DNA of 64,000 nucleotides from Ponticoccus alexandrii (GCF_016806125.1 NZ_CP047166.1:3782001-3846000), one strand, 5' to 3'; numbered from the stretch's first letter, positions 44,939 through 53,752 are shown. The notes: generated by a model from the sequence alone, not told the origin. Numbers and translations are program-made.

Positions 44939-46720
44939 TCAGTGATTGTCGCGCGGCAGCACGCGGGCGACCTTCTGGTAGGCCGTCGCCAGTTCCAGAC
45001 AGCCGCCGTCGGCAAGCTGGCCGACGTGGCGGCGGTAGATCTCCTGCCACGGCGTCTGGTTGACGATCTCCGGCTCCTCCCAGGCCTCCTGCCGCGCCTT
45101 CCACTCGGCGTCGTCGACCACCGCGTCCATGCGGCTGGCGTTCAGGTCCAGACGCACGGTGTCCCCGGTCTTGAGGTAGGCCAGACCGCCGCCCACCATC
45201 GCCTCGGGCGAGGCGTTGAGGATCGACGGCGACTCCGACGTCCCCGACTGGCGCCCGTCGCCCACGGTCGGCAGGTGGTTGATGCCCTGCTTGATCAGCG
45301 CATCCGGCGGCTGCATGTTCACCACCTCGGCGGAGCCGGGATAACCCACGCAGCCGACGTTGCGGATGAACAGGATGCAGTGCTCGTCGATCTCCAGCGC
45401 CGGGTCGTTGATTCGGTCGTGGTAGTCCTCGGGCCCCTCGAAGACCACGGCCCGCGCCTCCAGCACACCCTCGTTGCCGGGCTGCGACAAGAAGCGCTTC
45501 TGGAAATCCGCCGAGATGACCGAAGTCTTCATCAGCGCCGAATCGAACAGGTTGCCGGACAGCACCTTGAAGCCCGCGTTGGGGCGCATCGGCGCGGCGC
45601 AGGTCTTGATGACTTCTTCGTCGTCCGAGCCGATCCCCGCGAGGTTCTCGCCCATCGGCTTGCCGGTCGCGGTCATCGCGCCTTCGCGGATATGGCCGGC
45701 CTTCTTCAGCTCTGCCATGACCGCGGGCACGCCGCCCGCCCGGAAGAACGATTCGCCAAGGTACTCCCCCGCCGGCTGCATGTTCACCAGCAGCGGAACC
45801 TCGAAGCCGATGGTCTCCCAGTCCTTGACGGTCAGCTCGACGCCCGCGTGGCGTGCGACGGCCTGCAGGTGCGGCGGCGCGTTGGTCGAGCCGCCGATGG
45901 CCGAGTTCACCACGATGGCATTCTCGAAGGCCTCGCGGGTCAGGATGTCCGAAGGCTTCAGATCGTCCAGCACCATCTGCACGATGCGCTTGCCGGTCTC
46001 GTAGGCCATGGCCATGCGCTCGCGGAAGGGCGCCGGGATGGCCGAGTTGCCGGTCAGCGACATGCCCAGCGCTTCGGCCATGGCGTTCATGGTCGAGGCC
46101 GTGCCCATGGTGTTGCAATGCCCCAGCGAGGGGGCCGAAGAGCAGACCCGGGACATGAATTCCTCGTAGTCGATCTTGCCCTCGGCCAGCAGGCGGCGCG
46201 ATTCCCAGACGATGGTGCCGGACCCGGCGCGCTTGCCCTTCCACCAGCCGTCCAGCATCGGGCCGCCGTTCAGCGCGATGGCGGGAATGTCGACCGTGGC
46301 GGCGCCCATCAGCATGGCGGGCGTGGTCTTGTCGCAGCCGGTGGTCAGCACGACCCCGTCCAGCGGATAGCCGTGCAGCACCTCGACGAGGCCGAGATAG
46401 GTCAGGTTGCGGTCCAGCGCCGCCGTCGGGCGCTTGCCGGTCTCCTGAATCGGGTGGACCGGGAATTCCATCGGCACGCCGCCGGCTTCGCGGATGCCCG
46501 CCTTGATGCGGTCCATCAGGAAGACGTGGATCTTGTTGCAGGGCGCGATGTCGCTGCCCGAGTTGGCGATGCCGATGACCGGGCGCCCGCCCTGAATCTC
46601 TTCACGGGTGAACGTGCTGTTCTGGTACCGCTCGACGTAAAGCGCCGTCATCCCCGGGTTGTTCGGATTGTCGAACCACTCTTGCGAGCGGAACCGCTTG
46701 TTGGCGCGCGTGTCACTCAT
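44939..46720 (-). CDS. IlvD/Edd-family sugar-acid dehydratase
   Basis: The 593-residue iron-sulfur dehydratase has the three cluster cysteines in SGSDIAPCNKIH, VVLTTGCDKTTPAML and SSAPSLGHCNTMG. The size and the RSQEWFDNPNNPGMTALY start fit the pentonate/gluconate branch (arabonate, xylonate or gluconate dehydratase) rather than IlvD itself. It converts an aldonic acid to a 2-keto-3-deoxy acid. It is preceded by operator 3 in a divergent gap. It could supply KDG to the kinase encoded at 56259. Confidence 0.85.
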   Translation of the reverse strand: MSDTRANKRFRSQEWFDNPNNPGMTALYVERYQNSTFTREEIQGGRPVIGIANSGSDIAPCNKIHVFLMDRIKAGIREAGGVPMEFPVHPIQETGKRPTAALDRNLTYLGLVEVLHGYPLDGVVLTTGCDKTTPAMLMGAATVDIPAIALNGGPMLDGWWKGKRAGSGTIVWESRRLLAEGKIDYEEFMSRVCSSAPSLGHCNTMGTASTMNAMAEALGMSLTGNSAIPAPFRERMAMAYETGKRIVQMVLDDLKPSDILTREAFENAIVVNSAIGGSTNAPPHLQAVARHAGVELTVKDWETIGFEVPLLVNMQPAGEYLGESFFRAGGVPAVMAELKKAGHIREGAMTATGKPMGENLAGIGSDDEEVIKTCAAPMRPNAGFKVLSGNLFDSALMKTSVISADFQKRFLSQPGNEGVLEARAVVFEGPEDYHDRINDPALEIDEHCILFIRNVGCVGYPGSAEVVNMQPPDALIKQGINHLPTVGDGRQSGTSESPSILNASPEAMVGGGLAYLKTGDTVRLDLNASRMDAVVDDAEWKARQEAWEEPEIVNQTPWQEIYRRHVGQLADGGCLELATAYQKVARVLPRDNH

Positions 46721-46776
46721 TCTTTTTCCTCCCTCGGGGCTGGCAATCTGGCGGAGCCCTTGTGGCAAACTTTCAT

Positions 46777-46790
46777 TTTGGTATACCAAA
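46777..46790. promoter_or_regulatory. TGGTATACCA operator 3
   Basis: TTTGGTATACCAAA lies in the 106-base divergent gap, 57 bases before the dehydratase start and 37 before the secreted-protein start. The sequence is identical to operators 1 and 5. Confidence 0.75.
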
Positions 46791-46826
46791 TGCAAGAGGA
46801 GTCATGTCGCTTTGGGAGGAGAGGCC

Positions 46827-47282
46827 ATGAAAGCATTCCCCGCATCCGTCGCTCTGGCGCTGCTGTCGGCCCTGCCCGCCGTGGCGCAGGACATGGCGGC
46901 CTGCGTGGCGACCCGGCTCGATCAGGGCAGCCGCCCCGGCGCCTGCGTCGCCGAGGGTCTGAGCGCCTGCGACGCCGAACCGGCAGAGACGCCCGCCGTC
47001 GCCGTGCTGTGCTACAACACGGCGCAGGACACATGGGGCGAAGGCATCGCCACCCGCATGACCGAGATTCGCGAGACCGCGGCGGAAAAGCTCTCTGCCT
47101 TGGCCGGGATCGAAGTGAAATACGACCTGCTCGGCAACCTCATGCAATGCGACCGCATGGAAGAACTCTCGCTCGTCGGCGAGGGAGACGCGGCAACGAT
47201 CCAGCGCGACAAGGCCCGCTGCACGGCGGCGGCGACCGGGCTGGTCTACGTCCGGCTTCTGATGCAGGCACAGGACCTCTGA
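46827..47282 (+). CDS. Small secreted protein of unknown function
   Basis: The 151-residue protein has a signal peptide at 1-21 (ending LPAVAQ) and four or more cysteines (AACVATRL, GACVAEGLSACDAE, VLCYNTA, MQCDRM, ARCTAAA), suggesting disulfides in the periplasm. I do not recognise a domain. GGGAGGAGAGG lies just before the ATG. It is the first gene behind operator 3 on the plus strand and is one base from azlC, so it probably belongs to the sugar-acid regulon. Confidence 0.75.
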   Translation: MKAFPASVALALLSALPAVAQDMAACVATRLDQGSRPGACVAEGLSACDAEPAETPAVAVLCYNTAQDTWGEGIATRMTEIRETAAEKLSALAGIEVKYDLLGNLMQCDRMEELSLVGEGDAATIQRDKARCTAAATGLVYVRLLMQAQDL

Positions 47283-47283
47283 A

Positions 47284-47994
47284 ATGACATCAAGACAGGC
47301 TTTCTGGCGCGGCTATCGCGACTGCGCCCCCTTCATCGTGATCGTGGCCCCCTATTCGATGCTCTTCGGCGTCGTGGCGCGTGACGCGGGCCTCGACGTA
47401 CTTCAGGCCATGGCCATGGCGGTGCTGGTGATCGCGGGGGCCTCGCAGTTCACCGCGCTGGCGCTTCTACAGGATCAGGCGCCGGTCTTCATCGCGCTCC
47501 TGACCGCGCTGGCGGTGAACCTGCGCATGGCGATGTATTCCGCCGCGCTGGTGCCACACCTCGGCCATGCGCGGCTTGGGACGCGGGCGCTGATGGCCTA
47601 CCTGATGGTCGATCAAGCCTTTGCCGTGGCGGTGCGCACCTACGAGGACAACCCGCAGATGCCCAAGGCCGCCAAGGTCGCCTACTACTTCGGCTGCATG
47701 GTGCTGATCTGCCCGGTCTGGTACGCCTTCACCCTGACCGGCGCATTGGTCGGACAGGCAATCCCCGCCAGCCTCTCGCTGGATTTCGCCGTGCCGGTCT
47801 GCTTCATCGCCCTGCTCGCGCCGCTGCTCAGGACGCTGCCACACATACTGGCCGCCGGGGTCTCTGCCGTGGCCGCGCTGGCCTTCGCATGGGTGCCATG
47901 GAGCCTCGGGCTGCTCGTGGCCGCCGCGCTGGCCATGGTGACGGGGGCACAGACGGAGCTTTGGCTGAAACGGCGCGCAGAGGTGGCGGCATGA
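47284..47994 (+). CDS. azlC: AzlC-family branched-chain amino acid transporter subunit
   Basis: The 236-residue membrane protein has about seven helices and the AzlC opening GYRDCAPFIVIVAPYSMLFG, followed by AGASQFTALALL near 52 and LRMAMYSAALVPHLG near 79. AzlCD pairs export branched-chain amino acids or analogues. In this context the cargo might instead be a pathway by-product. The stop overlaps the azlD start. Confidence 0.82.
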   Translation: MTSRQAFWRGYRDCAPFIVIVAPYSMLFGVVARDAGLDVLQAMAMAVLVIAGASQFTALALLQDQAPVFIALLTALAVNLRMAMYSAALVPHLGHARLGTRALMAYLMVDQAFAVAVRTYEDNPQMPKAAKVAYYFGCMVLICPVWYAFTLTGALVGQAIPASLSLDFAVPVCFIALLAPLLRTLPHILAAGVSAVAALAFAWVPWSLGLLVAAALAMVTGAQTELWLKRRAEVAA

Positions 47995-48320
47995 TCTCGG
48001 ACACCGCCTTCTGGCTTCTGACTGCGGGGCTGGGGATCGGCACCTTCCTGATCCGCTTCTCCTTCCTCGGGCTTCTGGGTGGCAGGCAACTGCCGGACTG
48101 GGCGCTCCTGCATTTGAAATACGTGGGCGTCGCGGTCTTCCCGGCGCTGGTCGCACCGCTGGTGCTCTGGCCCGAAGCCACAGGCGGCACGACCGACCTG
48201 CCCCGCCTGCTCGCCGCACTCATCGCCTTTGCCGTGGGCCTGCGCGGCAATGTCATCGCCACGATTCTCGCGGGTATGGCGGCGCTCTACGGACTGCAAT
48301 TCCTCACCGGCTCATTCTGA
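47991..48320 (+). CDS. azlD: AzlD-family transporter subunit
   Basis: The 109-residue protein has three to four helices (FWLLTAGLGIGTFLIRFSFL; LLHLKYVGVAVFPALVAPLVL; LLAALIAFAVGLRGNVIATI) and the usual AzlD length. It is the small partner of AzlC and its ATG overlaps the azlC stop (ATGA at 47991). The RraA-like gene follows 13 bases later. Confidence 0.82.
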   Translation: MISDTAFWLLTAGLGIGTFLIRFSFLGLLGGRQLPDWALLHLKYVGVAVFPALVAPLVLWPEATGGTTDLPRLLAALIAFAVGLRGNVIATILAGMAALYGLQFLTGSF

Positions 48321-48333
48321 AAGGAACCCAGAC

Positions 48334-49026
48334 ATGATCGAAGAACCGCCCGTCCTTACCCTGATCGAGGACTTCCCACGCCCGACCCAGGCCCAGGTCG
48401 ACGCCCTGAAGGGCATCCCGACCGGCTTCGTCTGCGACGCGATGAACGGCCTGGGCTCGCTGGCGACCCAGATCGCCCCCATCGGCCCCGACATCGACTG
48501 TGTCGCCGTGGGCCCGGCGCTGGTCGCGGACAACGGCGCCGCCGACATCCTCGCCACCCTCGCCGCCATCGAGGTCGCGCAGGCGGGCGACATCGTGGTC
48601 GCCTCGGTCGCGGGCCATCAGGGCTGCTCGGCGAGCGGAGACCAGGTCATGGGCATGCTGAAGAACCGTGGCGCAGCGGGCTTTGTCACCGACGGCCCGA
48701 TGCGCGACTACGAGGGCATCGTCGAGGTCGGCCTGCCCGCATGGTGCACCGGCCTGAACCCGAACTCGCCCTACGGCAGCGGCCCCGGCACCGTCGGCGG
48801 CACCGCCGTTGTGGGCGGCGTCAGCGTCAGCAGCGGCGACCTGATCGTTGCTGACCGCAACGGCGTCGTGGTCATCCCCCACGCCCGCATCGACGCGGTT
48901 ATCGCCCGCGTGGCAGAGGTGAAGGCACTGGAAGACGGGCTGGAAGTGAAGGTCCGGAACGAAGGCTTCTGCACCCCGGTGGACATCCAGAAGATGCTGG
49001 CCGAAGGCCGCGCCGTAAAGGCCTGA
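48334..49026 (+). CDS. RraA-family aldolase/hydroxylyase
   Basis: The 230-residue protein is of the RraA/HMG-aldolase fold. The key motif FVTDGPMRDYEGI near 128-140 keeps the R-D pair that binds pyruvate enolate and the divalent metal. GFVCDAMNGLGSL near 31 is the family start. Catalytic members cleave 4-hydroxy-2-oxo acids to pyruvate; others inhibit RNase E. The sugar-acid context and intact active site favour an aldolase or oxaloacetate-type decarboxylase. Confidence 0.82.
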   Translation: MIEEPPVLTLIEDFPRPTQAQVDALKGIPTGFVCDAMNGLGSLATQIAPIGPDIDCVAVGPALVADNGAADILATLAAIEVAQAGDIVVASVAGHQGCSASGDQVMGMLKNRGAAGFVTDGPMRDYEGIVEVGLPAWCTGLNPNSPYGSGPGTVGGTAVVGGVSVSSGDLIVADRNGVVVIPHARIDAVIARVAEVKALEDGLEVKVRNEGFCTPVDIQKMLAEGRAVKA

Positions 49027-49053
49027 ACAGAAGCCGGGCGCCGGGGGTCACCG

Positions 49054-49287
49054 GCGCGCAGCGGTATTTAGGACCAAGAAGAAGCCCAGGTCGCCATGAA
49101 ATCGCACCCTTGGGTTTCTTCTTGGCTCAAATACCGAATCCGAAGCGCACCGCCTGCAGCTCCGTCGAAGAGGCGCGTAGGGTCGGGCTTCAGCCTGCGC
49201 GGCCCCGTTCTTCTTGAGTATTTTTGCAGAGAAGAAGCCAAGGGGAGCATCCCAGTCTTCTTCTCTGTCCAAATACTCACTGCGCGG
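49054..49287. repeat. Dispersed intergenic element, four partial copies (8-11)
   Basis: The gap after the RraA gene holds four partial copies: GGTATTTAGGACCAAGAAGA (inverted) from 49072, GGGTTTCTTCTTGGCTCAAA from 49112, GAGTATTTTTGCAGAGAAGA (inverted) from 49216 and TCTTCTTCTCTGTCCAAATA from 49256. Copies face each other in two inverted pairs, so larger hairpins can form. No gene is present in 49027-49308. Confidence 0.75.
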
Positions 49288-49308
49288 CGGTAACCCGGGG
49301 CGCAACGG

Positions 49309-50199
49309 TCAGGCGAAGGCGCTCTTCGCCCCGCCCGAGGACTGGGTCTTGAAGATCGACGTGTTGTCCTTGGCAGGCGGCAGCGGCATCGAGACCGGCA
49401 CGTTTTCCAGCCGGGGTGTCAGGCAGGGCGCGCCGGTGACGACGCGGTCCTGCAGGTCGGCCCAGAAGCCGCGCTGTCCGAGCGCGTGGATGTAGCTGGA
49501 GGCGCCGAGGATCGGCCATGCGTCGGCGCGGGCGAGTTCATAGAACAGGATCTTGCGCGCCCGGTCGGACCGGTTGGGCGCAGAGCCGTGCAGCAGGCGG
49601 ACGTGGTGGATCGTCATGTCGCCCGCCTTGCCGGTCAGGGTCACCGCCTTGTCCTGCTCGAACAGCGGATCGTCCGGATCCACGGCGCCGCAGAACACGC
49701 CGCCCGCGTGGTGCGACAGCACCGGGCCCTTGTGGGTGCCGGGGATCACCTTGAGCGGGCCGTTTGCCTCGTCCACGTCCTCCAGCATCAGGCCGAAGGC
49801 CAGCAGGTCGTCGTTGGTATGCGGGTAGAAGGCCCAGTCCTGATGCCATTCCACCGCCGCCCCGCCGCCCGGCGCCTTGGTGTTCAGTTTCGAGGTGTTG
49901 ATGTAGGTGTCCGGCCCCAATAGATCGGTCAGCACCTCGGTCACCCCCGACTGCGTCAGCGTTTCCCAGAACACCGGGTCCTGCTTGTGCGGCAGCTTGA
50001 TCCGCGTCAGCCGGGGCGCCTCGGCGGAGTGCCCCGTGTCGAGATCATAGACCTCGTTGTTCTCAGCCACCTCTCGCGAGGCGTCGATCAGCCGGTTCGT
50101 CACCGCCTGCAACCGCGCGAGCAACTCGCCCGTCACGGCGCCCTCGACCTTGAGGTAGCCGTTTTGCGCGTAGAAGTCCTTCTGGTCCTGCGTCAGCAT
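49309..50199 (-). CDS. PhyH-family 2-oxoglutarate/Fe(II) dioxygenase
   Basis: The 296-residue protein is a second phytanoyl-CoA-dioxygenase-like enzyme, clearly different from the one at 37667. H and D are in VEWHQDWAFYPH near 118, the distal His is in HHVRLLHGSAPNRSDRARK near 205, and the arginine there would bind 2-oxoglutarate. It is the last gene of the minus-strand unit SDR-HIBADH-PhyH behind operator 4 and starts three bases after the HIBADH stop. The substrate is unknown. Confidence 0.82.
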   Translation of the reverse strand: MLTQDQKDFYAQNGYLKVEGAVTGELLARLQAVTNRLIDASREVAENNEVYDLDTGHSAEAPRLTRIKLPHKQDPVFWETLTQSGVTEVLTDLLGPDTYINTSKLNTKAPGGGAAVEWHQDWAFYPHTNDDLLAFGLMLEDVDEANGPLKVIPGTHKGPVLSHHAGGVFCGAVDPDDPLFEQDKAVTLTGKAGDMTIHHVRLLHGSAPNRSDRARKILFYELARADAWPILGASSYIHALGQRGFWADLQDRVVTGAPCLTPRLENVPVSMPLPPAKDNTSIFKTQSSGGAKSAFA

Positions 50200-50202
50200 G
50201 GC

Positions 50203-51141
50203 TTATCCCTTCGCCCCGTCAGAGCCGTCACCTTTCGTGACCTCTTCCATGTCCAGCCCGTTCAGGGCACCGACATGGTTCGACAGCATCGGCACGTAGT
50301 CCTGACCCGCGCCGATCGCCTCGGCATGGGCAAAGTACTGCCGCGCCGCGCTGGCCATCAGCGTCATCATCCCGGCCTCGGTCGCCATGTTGTTCACGTA
50401 GCGCAGGTCCTTGGCGGCATTGGTGATGACGAACTTGTGGGCGTCGCGGTTCCGGTCCACCACGTAGTTCATGTAGGTGTCGAAGAAGCCGCAGCCCATG
50501 CGGCTGGGCGCGATCACCTCGCGCAGCTGCGCGGGCGGGATGCCGACCTTGGCCGCCAGCACCACCGCCTCGGTGTAGAGCGCGGCATAGCTCATCGACA
50601 GGAAGTTCATCATAAGCTTCATCTTGTGGCCCATGCCGACCGGGCCGATATGCGCGATGGAGCCGGTCCAGCACTCGATGACCGGGCGCACCCGCTCCAG
50701 CACCTCCGGCTCGGCGCCGACGAGGGCGTCGAGCATGCCTTCTTCCGCCTCCTTGGGCGTGCGGCCCAGCGGCGCGTCGACCATGTGGCAGCCCTTGTCC
50801 GCCAATAGCTTTGCCATGGCGAGGGTCGAATTCGGGTCTGCGGTCGTGGTGTCGATCACCACCAGCCCCTCGCGCGCGCCGGCAAGGATGCCGTCCGGGC
50901 CTGCGATCATCTCTTCGACCAGCGGCGAGTTCGACAGGCACAGGTGGATGATGTCGCAGCGCTCCGCCATCTCGCGCGGGGTCGGGACCTCTTCGGCGCC
51001 CATGCTCTTGAGGCTCTCGACCGGCTCGCGGTTGCGGTTGCCCTTGATGACGAGCGGGTAGCCGCCCTGCAGGATGTTCTTGGCCATGCCGTGGCCCATC
51101 AGCCCGACGCCGATGAAGCCCACTACGGGTTTGCCTGTCAT
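50203..51141 (-). CDS. 3-hydroxyisobutyrate dehydrogenase-family reductase
   Basis: The 312-residue enzyme has VVGFIGVGLMGHGMAKNIL at the start, DAPLGRTPKEAEEG near 121 and the catalytic lysine in GMGHKMKLMMNFLS near 171. It belongs to the same family as the product of 41435 but is not a close copy. A role in oxidising or reducing a beta-hydroxy sugar acid or semialdehyde is inferred. It lies between the SDR and PhyH genes in one unit. Confidence 0.82.
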   Translation of the reverse strand: MTGKPVVGFIGVGLMGHGMAKNILQGGYPLVIKGNRNREPVESLKSMGAEEVPTPREMAERCDIIHLCLSNSPLVEEMIAGPDGILAGAREGLVVIDTTTADPNSTLAMAKLLADKGCHMVDAPLGRTPKEAEEGMLDALVGAEPEVLERVRPVIECWTGSIAHIGPVGMGHKMKLMMNFLSMSYAALYTEAVVLAAKVGIPPAQLREVIAPSRMGCGFFDTYMNYVVDRNRDAHKFVITNAAKDLRYVNNMATEAGMMTLMASAARQYFAHAEAIGAGQDYVPMLSNHVGALNGLDMEEVTKGDGSDGAKG

Positions 51142-51241
51142 AGTCCGTTCTCCTCCCAAATCACGGTTTGTCTGGCGCGCCTGCGGGACGGTGGGCGGGG
51201 CGCCTCTGCGCGCCAGCGCAGACAGCGTCCGCCCCCGTCCG

Positions 51242-52003
51242 TCACAGGGATGCGGTGATGCCGCCGTCCACGAACAGCGTGTGTCCGTTGACGAAACTCG
51301 AGGCCGGGGCCGAGAGGAAGACGCAGGCGCCCACCAATTCCTCAACCTTGCCCCAGCGCCCGGCGGGCGTCCGCTTTTCCAGCCATGCGCTGAACTCGGC
51401 ATCCGCGACCAGCGCCGCGTTCAGCGGCGTGTCGAAATAGCCCGGCGCGATGGCGTTGCAGTTCAGCCCGTGCTTGGCCCAGTCGGTGGCCATGCCCTTG
51501 GTCAGGTTGCCGATGGCCCCCTTGGAGGCCACGTAGGGCGCGATCCCCGGCCGTGCGAGCGCGGTCTGCACCGAGGCGATGTTGATGATCCGCCCCGCGC
51601 CGCGCTTGATCATATGGCGCGCAACGGCCTGGCCCACGTAGAAAGCCGAATTCACGTTGGTCCGCATCAGCCGGTCGAAGGCCTCGACCGGGAAGTCCTC
51701 CAGCGGGGTGCGGTGCTGCATCCCGGCGTTGTTCACGAGGATGTCGATGGCGCCCTTCTCGGCCTCGAAGCCGTCGATGGCGGCGCGCACGCCCTCGGCA
51801 TCGGTGGCGTCGAAGACCAGTTCCTCGACCGTCGCGCCCTCGGCGCGCAGCGCCTCGGCGGCCTCTGCCAGACGCTCGGCATTCCGCGCGTTCAGCACGA
51901 TGGACGCCCCCGCCTGCGCAAGGCCGCGCGCAAGGGCGTAGCCGATGCCCATGGAAGAGCCGGTCACGAGCGCACGGCGCCCGCTGAGATCGAAAAGTTG
52001 CAT
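51242..52003 (-). CDS. Gluconate 5-dehydrogenase-like SDR
   Basis: The 253-residue SDR has TGSSMGIGYALARGLAQAG near 15-33, NNAG near 90, and the catalytic YVASK near 157. The overall sequence (FDLSGRRALVTGSSMGIG, GYFDTPLNAALVAD) is typical of the IdnO/5-keto-gluconate reductase branch. It is divergent from an L-idonate-dehydrogenase-like gene across operator 4, which matches the idnD-idnO partnership known in L-idonate catabolism. The function is well supported by context but not proven. Confidence 0.8.
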   Translation of the reverse strand: MQLFDLSGRRALVTGSSMGIGYALARGLAQAGASIVLNARNAERLAEAAEALRAEGATVEELVFDATDAEGVRAAIDGFEAEKGAIDILVNNAGMQHRTPLEDFPVEAFDRLMRTNVNSAFYVGQAVARHMIKRGAGRIINIASVQTALARPGIAPYVASKGAIGNLTKGMATDWAKHGLNCNAIAPGYFDTPLNAALVADAEFSAWLEKRTPAGRWGKVEELVGACVFLSAPASSFVNGHTLFVDGGITASL

Positions 52004-52071
52004 GTGTCCTCCGGTCGTGTCGCCCGTGGCAAAGGTTGACATTTCCCGCCCGAGCAGACTTGATTGCGCAA

Positions 52072-52085
52072 AATGGTATACCATT
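52072..52085. promoter_or_regulatory. TGGTATACCA operator 4
   Basis: AATGGTATACCATT lies in the divergent gap, 37 bases before the idnD-like ATG and 69 before the SDR start. It would control both directions. Confidence 0.75.
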
Positions 52086-52121
52086 CCGGCGCACATGCAA
52101 GGCGCCACCTGGAGGACACCC

Positions 52122-53153
52122 ATGAAAGCGCTTTACGCTCATGCAGCGCGCGACCTGCGCCTGTCGACCTGTGACGCCGGAGAGCCGGGCCCCGGCGAGG
52201 TCCGCGTGCGGCTCGCGCGGGGCGGGATCTGCGGGTCCGACCTGCATTACTACCAGCACGGCGGATTCGGCACCGTGCGCCTGAAAGAGCCGATGATCCT
52301 CGGGCACGAGGTCTCGGGCCATGTCGACAGCGTCGGCGAAGGGGTCGAGGGGCTGGCGCCGGGCGATCTGGTCGCGGTCTCTCCGTCGCGGCCCTGCGGC
52401 GCCTGCGAGCAGTGTCTGCGCGGCCTGCCGAACCACTGCCTGAACATGCGCTTCTACGGCTCTGCCATGCCTTTCCCGCACATTCAGGGCGCCTTTCGCG
52501 AGATGATCGTGGCCGATGCCGCACAATGCGTGAAGGCCGAGGGCCTCAGCTCCGCCGAGGCCGCCATGGCCGAACCACTCGCCGTCACGCTGCACGCGGT
52601 GCGGCGTTCGGGCAACCTCGTGGGCAAGCGCGTGCTGGTCACGGGGTCCGGCCCGATCGGCGTGCTGGCGGTGCTTTGCGCCCGCCGCGCCGGGGCCGAA
52701 GAGATCGTCGTCACCGACATCGCCGACGGCGTGCTCTCCTTCGCCCGCGAGGCCGGGACCGACGTGACGCTGAACACCCTCAGCGATCCCGAAGCGCTGG
52801 CACCCTACCAGCAGGGCAAGGGCAGCGTGGACGTGCTGTTCGAATGCTCGGGCGCCGAACCGGCCCTGCGGGGGGGCATCGCGGCGCTGCGGCCACAGGG
52901 GCTTGCGGTGCAGCTTGGCATGTCCGGCGACATGAACATCCCGCTGATGCAGGTCACGGCCAAGGAGCTGTCGCTGATGGGCTCCTTCCGGTTCCACGAG
53001 GAATTCGGCACCGCCGTCGCGCTGATGCAGAAGGGGCTGATCGACGTCAAACCGCTGCTTACGCATACCTTCGCCTTCGACGACTTCCAGAAGGCCTTCG
53101 ACACCGCAGGCGACCGCAGTCGCGCCATGAAGGTGCAGCTGGAAATCGCCTGA
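52122..53153 (+). CDS. L-idonate 5-dehydrogenase-like zinc alcohol dehydrogenase
   Basis: The 343-residue medium-chain dehydrogenase has the catalytic-zinc ligands in GGICGSDLHYYQHGG and GHEVSGHV, and a structural zinc lobe CGACEQCLRGLPNHC near 90-104. The NAD motif is VTGSGPIGVLAVLCARRAG near 173. The first residues and SDLHYYQHGGFG are typical of L-idonate 5-dehydrogenase, which makes 5-ketogluconate. It heads a six-gene run with overlapping or near-contiguous genes. A sorbitol/xylitol-type dehydrogenase is the main alternative. Confidence 0.82.
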   Translation: MKALYAHAARDLRLSTCDAGEPGPGEVRVRLARGGICGSDLHYYQHGGFGTVRLKEPMILGHEVSGHVDSVGEGVEGLAPGDLVAVSPSRPCGACEQCLRGLPNHCLNMRFYGSAMPFPHIQGAFREMIVADAAQCVKAEGLSSAEAAMAEPLAVTLHAVRRSGNLVGKRVLVTGSGPIGVLAVLCARRAGAEEIVVTDIADGVLSFAREAGTDVTLNTLSDPEALAPYQQGKGSVDVLFECSGAEPALRGGIAALRPQGLAVQLGMSGDMNIPLMQVTAKELSLMGSFRFHEEFGTAVALMQKGLIDVKPLLTHTFAFDDFQKAFDTAGDRSRAMKVQLEIA

Positions 53154-53752
53154 TGCTGACCTTCGCCGCGGCCGTCTTCTTTCTGATCGTCACACCCGGT
53201 CCCGGAGTCCTTTCGGCTGCGGGCGTCGGCTCTGGCTTCGGCTTCCGGGCCGGGTTCCGCTATCTGACCGGCCTCTTCATCGGCACCAATATCGTCGCGC
53301 TTGGCGTGATCTCGGGCGTGGCCGCCGTGGTGCTGGCCGTGCCCGCGGTGCGCACGGTGCTGATGGTCGCCTCTGTCGGCTATCTGCTGTACCTCTCCGC
53401 CAAAATCGCCTTTGCTGGCTCCAAACTGGCCTTCATCGAGGCCAAGACTGCGCCCGGCATCGGCTCTGGCCTGATGTTGCAGGCGATCAACCCCAAGGCC
53501 TATGCCGTCAACACCACCTTCTTCGCGGGCTTCCCCTTTGCGCCGGAGAACCTTGTCTTCGAGAACATCGCAAAGCTGGTGATCGTCGCCGCGATCTGGA
53601 TTCCGATCCACCTCGGCTGGCTCTATGCGGGCGCGACCCTGCACCGCCTGAACCTGTCCGAAGCGGCACACCGCCGGATCAACTACCTGATGGCCGCCTC
53701 CATGCTGGCGGTCGTTGCCCTTGCCATATACGCCGGACTCACCCAGTCATGA
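53153..53752 (+). CDS. LysE/RhtB-family exporter
   Basis: The 199-residue membrane protein has five to six helices and the LysE opening FFLIVTPGPGVLSAAGVGSG. Family members export amino acids, but in sugar-acid operons they may export related metabolites. Its ATG overlaps the idnD-like stop (TGATG) and its own stop overlaps the next start (ATGA), so the three genes are translationally coupled. Confidence 0.82.
   Translation: MLTFAAAVFFLIVTPGPGVLSAAGVGSGFGFRAGFRYLTGLFIGTNIVALGVISGVAAVVLAVPAVRTVLMVASVGYLLYLSAKIAFAGSKLAFIEAKTAPGIGSGLMLQAINPKAYAVNTTFFAGFPFAPENLVFENIAKLVIVAAIWIPIHLGWLYAGATLHRLNLSEAAHRRINYLMAASMLAVVALAIYAGLTQS

Noticed and set aside
43223-47287. A 1354-codon open frame on the plus strand across the EamA, SDR and dehydratase genes
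   Set aside because: It is antisense to two well-defined minus-strand enzymes and out of frame with EamA. It has no domain and no ribosome site.
49027-49308. Short frames on both strands in the gap after the RraA gene
   Set aside because: They are made largely of the dispersed repeat copies and have no domain.
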